From Clostridiales bacterium DTU053 (lineage in GTDB: Bacteria > Bacillota > Clostridia > Oscillospirales > Acutalibacteraceae), in NCBI GenBank assembly GCA_001512765.1, contig LFSO01000034.1, forward strand, positions 134,992 through 185,151: a stretch of DNA of 50,160 nt, read 5' to 3'. Below, one piece after another: positions 35,171 through 41,934 of this stretch. Positions within the stretch are counted from its first letter, which is position 1. The number at the start of each line of letters is the position of its first letter. A program made the translations under genes and the position numbers. The notes below the pieces were generated by a model. That model worked only from the letters and a program-made list of their open reading frames with translations, was not told the DNA's origin and did not search any database.

Positions 35171-35971
35171 TTATAAGCCTTCTTTAATTTCCCCCATGAT
35201 TTTTTGAAGCTTTAAAAACGCTTCTTCAATTTCCGCAGCGTCTTTATAGCTGTCCCTATACAGCTCTATTATATAATCTCCCTTGTAGCCCCTTTTTATT
35301 GTTTCAATAAAAAATTCTTTAAAGTCAAACTTGCCTTTAAGGGGAGTTATGCAGTCCTTTTTGTCATTAAAGTCGCTTATGTGAATATGCTCGATGCTTT
35401 CGCCCACTGCGTCAAAGAATAGGAATGGGTCTACCCCCGTGCGCCTTGCCTGCTTAATGTCAAGAACCATCCTGAAGTTTTCGCCAATAGCCTTTTTCAT
35501 TCTTTGCATAAAATCGGGGTACTGGGAGCGGTAATGCACCACATTCTCCTGAGCGCAGATAACTCCCATTTGAGCCGCCTTTTCGGAGAGAATCGCAAAC
35601 CGCTCAAAATACAGCTCATCGCTGGAAGACGCTGAGGGCTTAGCCCCATGGAAAACAAAATACTTTGCCCCCAGTTTTGCCGCAACCTCAAAGAGCTTTA
35701 AGTAAAGGGGCATATAGTCGTAAAATCTTCTCTCGTAATTGCTGAAAAGGTTATAATGCTCAGCAAAGGACATAAAAGGATGTACGGCAGTGATGCTCAC
35801 GCCGTACTCCTCAGCGTATGACTTTAAAAGAGAGGTAAATGAATCTTCCAGCTCTGAGGGGGAATTGAAAAAAATCTCTGCCGTCTTAACATTCATTTTG
35901 CAGAGCCTTATAAAAGACTCCTCGGTAACATCGGGGTAAAAGCAGGCAGATGACGCGCCAATAGTCAGCAT
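35171..35971 (-). CDS. Sugar phosphate isomerase/epimerase-like TIM-barrel protein
   Basis: A 266-residue member of the xylose-isomerase-like TIM-barrel (AP endonuclease 2) superfamily. Metal-ligand-type residues occur along the barrel: YFVFHGAK (His), CAQENVVHY (Glu), MVLDIKQA (Asp), IEHIHISDFND (His/Asp) and YIIELYRDS (Glu). These proteins usually isomerise or epimerise sugars. Nothing in the neighbourhood names the substrate: it is a single minus-strand gene between the rimP leader and a divergent small gene. Confidence 0.75.
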   Translation of the reverse strand: MLTIGASSACFYPDVTEESFIRLCKMNVKTAEIFFNSPSELEDSFTSLLKSYAEEYGVSITAVHPFMSFAEHYNLFSNYERRFYDYMPLYLKLFEVAAKLGAKYFVFHGAKPSASSSDELYFERFAILSEKAAQMGVICAQENVVHYRSQYPDFMQRMKKAIGENFRMVLDIKQARRTGVDPFLFFDAVGESIEHIHISDFNDKKDCITPLKGKFDFKEFFIETIKRGYKGDYIIELYRDSYKDAAEIEEAFLKLQKIMGEIKEGL

Positions 35972-36021
35972 AAATTTCCTTTCGCCGGCATATAATGCCT
36001 TCGGTTTCCATAAATTAAAGC

Positions 36022-36050
36022 TTGTTAATATATTTTATTATAGGTATAAT
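36022..36050 (+). promoter_or_regulatory. Promoter of the small membrane protein gene
   Basis: TTGTTA (36022-36027), 17-bp spacer and TATAAT (36045-36050). Transcription would start only ~10 nt before the ATG at 36067. Confidence 0.65.
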
Positions 36051-36066
36051 TTATTAGGTGATACAT

Positions 36067-36363
36067 ATGAAAGAGCTCTTCAACGAGCTGAAAAAAATAA
36101 TAAATTCAATGAATTCCTTTTCAAAAAATGTTATTAAGTACGGCTCAATACCGGTAATAGCAGTATACGCCCTTGCCGCAATTATGTACATATTCGCGGG
36201 CAGGGTAGTGGACTATTTCTTTGCTATGCAGATTTGCAGAGACCTTCTGACCATGGGCAAAGACTTTTTCAGCGTGATATTCGTATCCGCCCTTTTCTTT
36301 GAGATTATTGCCACGGCTACGGGAATGAAATATGTCGAGGCAAAAAACAAGGATAAAGACTGA
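36067..36363 (+). CDS. Small two-helix membrane protein, unknown
   Basis: A 98-residue protein with an amphipathic, charged N-terminus (about 1-28), two hydrophobic helices (about 30-47 and 66-85) and a short charged tail (EAKNKDKD). I recognise no family. The ATG at 36067 follows AGGTG; the GTG at 36058 is part of that site. It is monocistronic with its own promoter and a strong terminator, so it is likely a real gene expressed alone. Confidence 0.6.
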   Translation: MKELFNELKKIINSMNSFSKNVIKYGSIPVIAVYALAAIMYIFAGRVVDYFFAMQICRDLLTMGKDFFSVIFVSALFFEIIATATGMKYVEAKNKDKD

Positions 36364-36410
36364 CCGCTTACTCCTATTTAATTATACATTACCATCCGTA
36401 AAACAGGGGT

Positions 36411-36444
36411 CCCGGGCATTAGCCCGGGGCTTTCTGTTTTTTCT
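36411..36444 (+). terminator. Terminator of the small membrane protein gene
   Basis: CCCGGGC-ATTA-GCCCGGG followed by a T-rich tract (GCTTTCTGTTTTTTC). Confidence 0.85.
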
Positions 36445-36580
36445 TTTTTCGCACCGTCATTTTATCACCGATACACTTTAAAGTCAATTTTTTATGTCGG
36501 AACTAACGCTTTCGCAAAAATGAAAGAATAAAACTTTTAAATAAATCTTTGAGCCAATAAGTTGAAAGCAAATTTAAGTA

Positions 36581-36607
36581 ACCAAAATTCGCCCTCCTCA
36601 TAAACTA
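36581..36607 (+). promoter_or_regulatory. Sigma-K-type sporulation promoter
   Basis: AC (36581-36582), a 16-bp spacer and CATAAACTA (36599-36607) exactly fit the late mother-cell sigma-K consensus AC-N16/17-CATANNNTA. The ribosome-binding site and ATG of the cysteine-rich gene follow about 50 bp later. No sigma-A promoter of comparable quality is seen in this interval. Confidence 0.6.
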
Positions 36608-36656
36608 ATATTGAAGTTTACGAAATTTCAATTATTAATTAATAGGAGGAAAATGT

Positions 36657-37493
36657 ATGTCTGAATTAAAATGCAGCGCAAATCCCGATGTAAGTTCAAG
36701 GCGTATAAAAGATGCTGTATGCATTAACACAAGCAAGGTATACGATTCATGTGCTGATAAGGATTGTCTGGCCGATCTCAGAGTATACTTTACCGATTGT
36801 GCTCAGGATGTTGTAGACTACGCAACCAGCGTAAGAGTCCGCAAGGTAGATGTTCTGAATGTCTTTACCGATATTGAAAAGGTTCCCTTCAACAACGGAT
36901 ACTATTCAATTGACCTGACATTCTTCTTCAAGGTAACCCTTGATGTCTACACCACCCCGATGAATCCGCCCACAACGATTCACGGTCTTGCAGTATACAG
37001 CAAGAAGATCATCCTCTTCGGCGGCGAAGGCAGCGTAAAGGTATTCTCATCTGAGTTCACCAAGAAGGATTTCGACGAGCAGCTGCCCGCAGTAGAGACC
37101 AGCCCGAGAGTTGTGGTACAGGTCGCGGAGCCCGTAGCGCTTGACGCAAGAATCTGCCGTCCCTGCGACTGCTGCAACAACATCGCCGATGTGCAAAACG
37201 GCATACCTGGCTGCATAAAGAAGTGCTTCCCCGGCCAGTTTGTAAGCCCGAGCGCCGAAAGAGCAGTAAGAGTCACCATCGGTCTGTTCACAATCGTTCA
37301 GCTTGAGAGAGATGTTCAGCTCCTTATCCCGGCATATGACTTCTGCATACCGACCAAAGACTGCACAGCCGTTGACGAAGACGCCTGCGACGCATTCCGC
37401 CGCATAAAATTCCCCATTGAGGAGTTCTTCCCGCCCTGCGACGGAGATGTAGCAGGAGAGAGCGATGACAAACCCTGCGGCTGCAAGAAATAA
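36657..37493 (+). CDS. Cysteine-rich protein, putative spore-surface component
   Basis: A 278-residue protein with 17 cysteines, clustered near the N-terminus (6, 22, then VYDSCADKDC), in the middle (CRPCDCC, about 166-172) and at the C-terminus (PCGCKK). Between them are two beta-rich stretches (FFFKVTLDVYTT and AVRVTIGLFTIVQLERDVQLLIPAY). It has no signal peptide or membrane helix. AGGAGG precedes the ATG. I do not recognise the family. The sigma-K-type promoter, the cysteine clusters (good for disulfide cross-linking) and the presence of other sporulation genes suggest a coat or exosporium protein. That role is inference. Confidence 0.65.
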   Translation: MSELKCSANPDVSSRRIKDAVCINTSKVYDSCADKDCLADLRVYFTDCAQDVVDYATSVRVRKVDVLNVFTDIEKVPFNNGYYSIDLTFFFKVTLDVYTTPMNPPTTIHGLAVYSKKIILFGGEGSVKVFSSEFTKKDFDEQLPAVETSPRVVVQVAEPVALDARICRPCDCCNNIADVQNGIPGCIKKCFPGQFVSPSAERAVRVTIGLFTIVQLERDVQLLIPAYDFCIPTKDCTAVDEDACDAFRRIKFPIEEFFPPCDGDVAGESDDKPCGCKK

Positions 37494-37550
37494 AGTACCT
37501 CAAGTCAAACAGCATTAGCCTTAACAAAATCAAAGTCAGCCTACAAAGTA

Positions 37551-37584
37551 TGAAGCCAAGGAAACCCCTTGGCTTCACTTTTTT
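37551..37584 (+). terminator. Terminator of the cysteine-rich gene
   Basis: An 11-bp perfect stem (TGAAGCCAAGG / CCTTGGCTTCA, loop AAACC) followed by CTTTTTTT. Confidence 0.92.
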
Positions 37585-37689
37585 TGAAGGGCTCAAAGCC
37601 CCCGCCTAAAGTTTTAGTCCGAATAGAGTGACCCGCCAAACGCCTTTCGAAATTAAACCCGCCGCACCGCCCCCCCGTCAGAATAAATA

Positions 37690-37716
37690 CAAAAACCCTG
37701 CCCTTTTGGGCAGGGT
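37690..37716 (-). terminator. Terminator of the ferritin gene
   Basis: ACCCTGCCC-TTTT-GGGCAGGGT with TTTTT on the minus strand and TCTTTTA on the plus; probably bidirectional. Confidence 0.88.
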
Positions 37717-37733
37717 CTTTTATGTAAGCTCAA

Positions 37734-38246
37734 TTAATCAAAGTCGAATGAAGGGGGCTCATGCTTTCTCTGAGCAAGCTGTGCGTCAAGCATGAATACC
37801 AGTCCGCCGGAGCCTATCATCTTCATCTTCTGCAGCAGGGAATCGGCGTTTGCCTCCTCCTCATTCTGCTCCAGAACGAACCAGTCAAGCAGCTGCTTGG
37901 AGCGGTAATCCTTCTCTGCCATTGCCGCATCATAGATTTCGTGGATGCACTTTGTTACATACTTTTCATGCTCCAGAGCAGCCTCAAGGGGATCGATGAG
38001 CTCTTTGAATTCCTTATCGGGCTTAGCGATAGCCTCCAGCTCAGGCCTAATGCCGTTATTCAGCAGATATTTTGAAATGAGCATTGCGTGGTCAAGCTCT
38101 TCCTGTGCCTGAACATAGAACCAGTTTGCAAAGCCGTCCAAGTTTTTGTCAGCGTAGAAGTTCGCCATGTCAAGATAGAGATATGCGGCATAAAACTCCT
38201 TGTTGACTTGGACTTTAAGCATATCCATTACTTTATTGCTATACAT
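37734..38246 (-). CDS. ftnA: Ferritin-like iron storage protein
   Basis: A 170-residue bacterial non-haem ferritin, which oxidises and stores iron in a 24-subunit shell. The ferroxidase ligands are visible: Glu in NKEFYAAYLY (~17), Glu and His in QEELDHA (~50-53), Glu in ALEHEKY (~94) and the EQNEEE segment (~127-132). It is monocistronic, with promoter and terminator. Confidence 0.95.
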   Translation of the reverse strand: MYSNKVMDMLKVQVNKEFYAAYLYLDMANFYADKNLDGFANWFYVQAQEELDHAMLISKYLLNNGIRPELEAIAKPDKEFKELIDPLEAALEHEKYVTKCIHEIYDAAMAEKDYRSKQLLDWFVLEQNEEEANADSLLQKMKMIGSGGLVFMLDAQLAQRKHEPPSFDFD

Positions 38247-38278
38247 ACAAACATCCCCTTTTCTTTCTGTTTTTTTAC

Positions 38279-38307
38279 ATTATATATCAATTTATTCTAA
38301 ACCACAA
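38279..38307 (-). promoter_or_regulatory. Promoter of the ferritin gene
   Basis: Minus strand: TTGTGG (38302-38307), 17-bp spacer, TATAAT (38279-38284). Confidence 0.6.
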
Positions 38308-38335
38308 GGAAACTGCGGATAAATTTGCTAAAAGT

Positions 38336-39166
38336 TTAAACTTTTGCCTTAGCGGTGGTCTTATGCTCCTTTTTATGAATCAAAATTGCGAGAGTCAGAA
38401 TGAAAACAATGTTTATAAGGAGCACCAGAACGCTGCCTTCGAGTTTATGGGCGTTGTCAAAGAGCACGCTTTCATTAAAGGCTATATTCAAAAGAGCGGG
38501 GTAGCCGTGAGCCAGGGACTCGGCTCCCAAAACCATTCCGCCGAGCAGATTCCATACAAAATGTGCGGTGATGGGCAGGATAATCGTCTCCGAGTACCTG
38601 AGCATAAATGAGAACGCCACGCTTGACGACGCGATGTTAAGTATAGTCATCGGGCCCGCCTCAAAAACACCGTGGTGCATGACGGTAAAGAGTACGGTGG
38701 AAACGACGACCGCGGCCGCAAAGCCGTAAGTGTGCTCAATGAGCTGATAGATATAGCCCTTTATTAAAAGTCCCTGCATTACGGAGCTGAAGAAGCAGGA
38801 AATAATCCAGAGGATAAAGTAATCCACATGGTTTACGCTGACTATTCTCGCCTTGCCCATAATAAACAGTATCACAAGGGGTACGCCGACCCATACGGCG
38901 CCGATTAGAATTCCCTTGAAAATATTCTTAAAGGGCTCTTCAATATTGACTACCTTAAAGCTCTTATGGTCAATAAGCCAAAATACATAGGATACGAGAA
39001 CAACTCCCACAAAAACTATAAGGTCGGCAAAAAGCCTTGATACCGCGGTGTGCTCAAAATACATATCGGCTACACGGGAAAGCGCGAGCCAGCCTGTAAA
39101 AACTGCCAATACCTTCAAAAGACAAACAATGAACTTTTTCACACTATCTCTCTTTTCTTTGCCCAA
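38336..39166 (-). CDS. CPBP-family membrane protein lacking the catalytic glutamates
   Basis: A 276-residue membrane protein with about seven or eight hydrophobic segments, matching the CPBP (CAAX protease and bacteriocin-processing) family. Motif 2 (FxxxH: Phe160-His164 in LFTVMHHG) and motif 3 (HxxxN: His202-Asn206 in HFVWN) are present. Motif 1, normally EExxxR, reads QGLLIK (Gln131-Gly132...Lys136), so both catalytic/metal-binding glutamates and the arginine are replaced. It is probably not an active protease, or works differently. Its promoter -10 box lies inside a perfect 9-bp inverted repeat. No bacteriocin genes are nearby. Confidence 0.75.
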   Translation of the reverse strand: MGKEKRDSVKKFIVCLLKVLAVFTGWLALSRVADMYFEHTAVSRLFADLIVFVGVVLVSYVFWLIDHKSFKVVNIEEPFKNIFKGILIGAVWVGVPLVILFIMGKARIVSVNHVDYFILWIISCFFSSVMQGLLIKGYIYQLIEHTYGFAAAVVVSTVLFTVMHHGVFEAGPMTILNIASSSVAFSFMLRYSETIILPITAHFVWNLLGGMVLGAESLAHGYPALLNIAFNESVLFDNAHKLEGSVLVLLINIVFILTLAILIHKKEHKTTAKAKV

Positions 39167-39197
39167 AGTCTTTTAATATTATATACACTAAAAGACT
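39167..39197. promoter_or_regulatory. Inverted repeat around the -10 box of the CPBP gene
   Basis: AGTCTTTTA (39167-39175) and TAAAAGACT (39189-39197) form a perfect 9-bp inverted repeat. The 13-bp centre contains a minus-strand TATAAT (39178-39183). The repeat abuts the CPBP start codon. A repressor site is the simplest reading. Confidence 0.5.
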
Positions 39198-39244
39198 CTT
39201 ATGTAAATATATAGTAACTTCTCTTTAAGTTCTGTGACCTGGGT

Positions 39245-39274
39245 TACAAAAAAAGAGGCTTACGCAGCCTCTTT
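39245..39274 (-). terminator. Terminator of metK
   Basis: Minus strand: AAAGAGGCT-GCGTA-AGCCTCTTT followed by TTTTG. Confidence 0.92.
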
Positions 39275-39283
39275 TTCTTTTCT

Positions 39284-40468
39284 TTAGAGACGGCTGAGTA
39301 TCTTTGCCGCCAAATCTCTTTCTTCAAATTTCAGTCCCAGCTCCTCGCGTCCCATGTGACCGTATGCGGCGAGGTTTCTGTAGATGGGCTTTCTTAAATC
39401 AAAGTCCCTAATAATGGCGCCGGGTCTTAAATCAATGCTTTCAATTACAGCCCGCTCGATTTTCTGCTCATCCTCAGTGCCTGTGCCGAAGGTGTCAACA
39501 TAAACCGAAATCGGGTTCGCCATGCCGATGGCGTATGCGATTTCAACCTCGCACTTTCTTGCGAGACCCGCCGCGACGATGTTCTTTGCGATATACCTTG
39601 CGGCGTATGCGCCCGAGCGGTCAACCTTTGTCGGGTCTTTTCCCGAGAAGGCTCCGCCGCCGTGCTTAGCGTAGCCGCCGTATGTGTCAACGATGATTTT
39701 CCTTCCCGTAAGACCCGAGTCAACAGCGGGGCCGCCCAGAACAAAGCGTCCCGTGGGGTTAATATAGTACTTTGTCTTTTCGTCAAGGAGATGAGCGGGG
39801 ATAACCGCCTTTACAACATGCTCTATCATATCCTCTCTTATCTGAGCGTTTGTTGCGTCGGGGTCGTGCTGAGTGGATATGACTATTGTGTCAACTCTAA
39901 CGGGGCGGTCGTCTTCGTATTCAACGGTTACCTGAGTCTTGCCGTCGGGTCTGAGATAGGGTACAATGCCCTTCTTTCTGACCTCAGCCAGCCTCTTTGA
40001 AAGGGCGTGGGCAAGGGATATGGGCAGAGGCATAAGCTCCGGGGTTTCATCGCAGGCAAAGCCGAACATCATGCCCTGGTCGCCTGCGCCCAGATGCTCT
40101 ATTTCCGAATCGGTCATTGTGCCGTCCTTAAACTCAAAAGCTTTGTCAACGCCCAGAGCTATGTCGGGAGACTGCTCCTCAATGGCAGTAATAACAGCGG
40201 CATGCTTGCCGTCAATGCCGTATTCGGGATTGTTGTAGCCTATGTCTGTCAGAACGGAGCGGACAACAGCGGGGATGTCCACATAGCTTGAGGTCGAAAT
40301 CTCTCCCGTTACCAGAACAAGGCCTGTATTTGTAACCGTCTCACAGGCAACCCTGCTCCTTGAATCCTTTTCAAGGATAGCGTCAAGTATTGCGTCGGAA
40401 ATCTGGTCGCAAACCTTGTCGGGATGTCCCTCTGTTACGGATTCGGATGTAAAAGTGTGCTTTCTCAT
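39284..40468 (-). CDS. metK: S-adenosylmethionine synthetase
   Basis: A 394-residue MetK that makes SAM from methionine and [78 protein letters not shown] and [19 protein letters not shown] are all present, covering the ATP-binding and methionine-binding motifs. I start at MRKHTFTSE (40468), with AAAGGAAA before it; the ATG 39 bases upstream is in the riboswitch expression platform. It is controlled by an S-box riboswitch, that is, by its own product. Confidence 0.98.
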   Translation of the reverse strand: MRKHTFTSESVTEGHPDKVCDQISDAILDAILEKDSRSRVACETVTNTGLVLVTGEISTSSYVDIPAVVRSVLTDIGYNNPEYGIDGKHAAVITAIEEQSPDIALGVDKAFEFKDGTMTDSEIEHLGAGDQGMMFGFACDETPELMPLPISLAHALSKRLAEVRKKGIVPYLRPDGKTQVTVEYEDDRPVRVDTIVISTQHDPDATNAQIREDMIEHVVKAVIPAHLLDEKTKYYINPTGRFVLGGPAVDSGLTGRKIIVDTYGGYAKHGGGAFSGKDPTKVDRSGAYAARYIAKNIVAAGLARKCEVEIAYAIGMANPISVYVDTFGTGTEDEQKIERAVIESIDLRPGAIIRDFDLRKPIYRNLAAYGHMGREELGLKFEERDLAAKILSRL

Positions 40469-40510
40469 TTTAGGTTTCCTTTCGTTTTTGTCATGTCTCA
40501 TAAACAAATA

Positions 40511-40531
40511 CCCAGCATAGCAAATGCCGGG
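40511..40531 (-). terminator. Regulatory terminator of the metK riboswitch
   Basis: Minus strand: CCCGGCA / TGCTGGG hairpin (one G-U pair) followed by TATTTGTTTAT. The competing stem GATGA / TCATC uses the 3' side of aptamer helix P1 and the bases before this hairpin, a plausible antiterminator. Confidence 0.65.
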
Positions 40532-40541
40532 ATGACTTTAA

Positions 40542-40641
40542 ATCTCATCTTGCGGCAAATCCGCAGGAATTGGCACCTTGTAATCGCTTACAGGTTGCCG
40601 GGTTTCACAGGGCCTTTTCCCTCCACCACTCTTGATAAGAT
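40542..40641 (-). ncRNA. SAM-I (S-box) riboswitch aptamer
   Basis: On the minus strand the S-box core is unmistakable: CTTATCAAGAG at the start, GGTGGAGGGA, then GGCCCTGTGAAACCCGGCAACC. The GCCAATTCC segment follows. P1 closes fully between ATCTTATC (40634-40641) and GATGAGAT (40542-40549), with one G-U pair. SAM binding should stabilise P1 and allow the terminator at 40511 to form, reducing metK expression. Confidence 0.97.
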
Positions 40642-40663
40642 GTATTAAATATTCACTTTTATT

Positions 40664-40692
40664 ATTATACGAAAAGCCTCAGATTATGTCAA
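40664..40692 (-). promoter_or_regulatory. Promoter of metK
   Basis: A perfect sigma-A promoter on the minus strand: TTGACA (40687-40692), 17-bp spacer, TATAAT (40664-40669). It gives a leader of ~190 nt containing the riboswitch. Confidence 0.9.
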
Positions 40693-40702
40693 GAAATAAA
40701 GG

Positions 40703-41692
40703 TTAAATGGAGATTTCAAGGGCGGTTTTGAGAAGATTTAAGTCAATGCTCTTCTTCATTGAAAGAGCCTCGTAGATATCGTAGTCAACAATCTCCTCTT
40801 TGCGCATGGCGATGACTCTGTTGCCCTTGCCTTCTTTAAGCAGAAGTGTTGCGGCAGCGCCCATCTGGCTTGCCACGACTCTGTCCTTAACGGAGGGTGA
40901 GCCGCCTCTCTGAACATGACCGAGAACGGTAGCCCTTGTCTCAACGCCTGTTCTCTGCTCAATGAGCTTCGCAAGCTCGCCGACGCCGTTAATGCCCTGA
41001 GTCTTCATGGATTCGGCAACGCCCTCTGCCACCATTATGATAAAGTGCTTTTTGCCGGTCTTCTGAGTGCGGCGCATTCTTTCAATGACATCGCGCTCCA
41101 CATTAAAGTCAACCTCGGGCAGCAGAATGGATGTAGCTCCAACGGCAAGACCGCTGTTAAGGGCGAGATAGCCTGCGTGTCTGCCCATAACCTCAATTAC
41201 GGAGCAGCGGTCGTGGGACTCTGTGGTGTCCCTGATTCTGTCCACCATATCCATTATTGTATTAAGAGCCGTATCATAGCCGATTGTGTAATCGGTGCAT
41301 GCTATGTCGTTGTCAATGGTTCCGGGAACGCCTACACAGGGGATTCCTCTGATGGAAAGGTCGCGGGCGCCTCTGAAGGAGCCGTCGCCGCCGATAACAA
41401 CAATGCCCTCAATGGAGTTAGCCTTGCAGACTTCAATTGCCTCTTTAAGACCTTCCTCGGAGTTGAATCTCGGGCTTCTTGCGGAATAAAGAATGGTTCC
41501 GCCCCTGTGAATAATGTCCGAAACGCTCCTTATGTTCATCTCGTACATATCGCCTGCCATAAGACCGTTATAGCCCCTGCGAATGCCGAGAACTCTCATG
41601 TTGTTTTCACATGCCGTGCGTACTACAGCGCGGATAGCCGCATTCATGCCGGGCGCGTCGCCGCCGCTTGTCAAAACTGCAATGGTTTTCAT
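40703..41692 (-). CDS. pfkA: ATP-dependent 6-phosphofructokinase
   Basis: A 329-residue PfkA, the committed step of glycolysis. TSGGDAPGMNAAIRAVVR, the ATP-binding VVIGGDGSFRGA (GGDGS, as in ATP-using rather than PPi-using enzymes), the catalytic PGTIDNDI and the substrate-binding EVMGRHAGYLAL are intact. TGGAGGA precedes the ATG. It is monocistronic, with a promoter about 110 bp upstream overlapped by a long inverted repeat. Confidence 0.97.
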   Translation of the reverse strand: MKTIAVLTSGGDAPGMNAAIRAVVRTACENNMRVLGIRRGYNGLMAGDMYEMNIRSVSDIIHRGGTILYSARSPRFNSEEGLKEAIEVCKANSIEGIVVIGGDGSFRGARDLSIRGIPCVGVPGTIDNDIACTDYTIGYDTALNTIMDMVDRIRDTTESHDRCSVIEVMGRHAGYLALNSGLAVGATSILLPEVDFNVERDVIERMRRTQKTGKKHFIIMVAEGVAESMKTQGINGVGELAKLIEQRTGVETRATVLGHVQRGGSPSVKDRVVASQMGAAATLLLKEGKGNRVIAMRKEEIVDYDIYEALSMKKSIDLNLLKTALEISI

Positions 41693-41771
41693 TGTTGTTC
41701 CTCCAAAACTTATAAAGCCTCTCGTCTTAAAGCGAGCCGAACGACAAGCTAAAAGTGAGGGTGTTTTTGCG

Positions 41772-41817
41772 GTTTAATATTTATGCGAAAAAACAATTCC
41801 AACTATAAATATTAAAC
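41772..41817. promoter_or_regulatory. 13-bp inverted repeat at the pfkA promoter, possible operator
   Basis: GTTTAATATTTAT (41772-41784) and ATAAATATTAAAC (41805-41817) are exact inverse copies, 33 bp centre to centre (about three helical turns). The second arm contains the pfkA -10; the first lies in the transcribed leader. Only one arm is transcribed, so a protein-binding site on DNA is more likely than an RNA hairpin. Confidence 0.5.
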
Positions 41818-41838
41818 TCATAAAGATACAAAAGTCAA
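41809..41838 (-). promoter_or_regulatory. Promoter of pfkA
   Basis: Minus strand: TTGACT (41833-41838), 18-bp spacer, TAATAT (41809-41814). The leader is about 110 nt. Confidence 0.7.
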
Positions 41839-41934
41839 TAGAAAAAAGCTCCTATTGGCTTCTTTTGTCGCTTAGTACAGACTGTCCGATGAATTAAAGA
41901 AATAATTGTTGAAAGATTAACAAAATCCATGAGT

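Noticed and set aside
40916-41752. Plus-strand frame (278 codons) opposite pfkA
   Set aside because: Shadow of pfkA, with biased codon-mirror composition and no plausible start signal.
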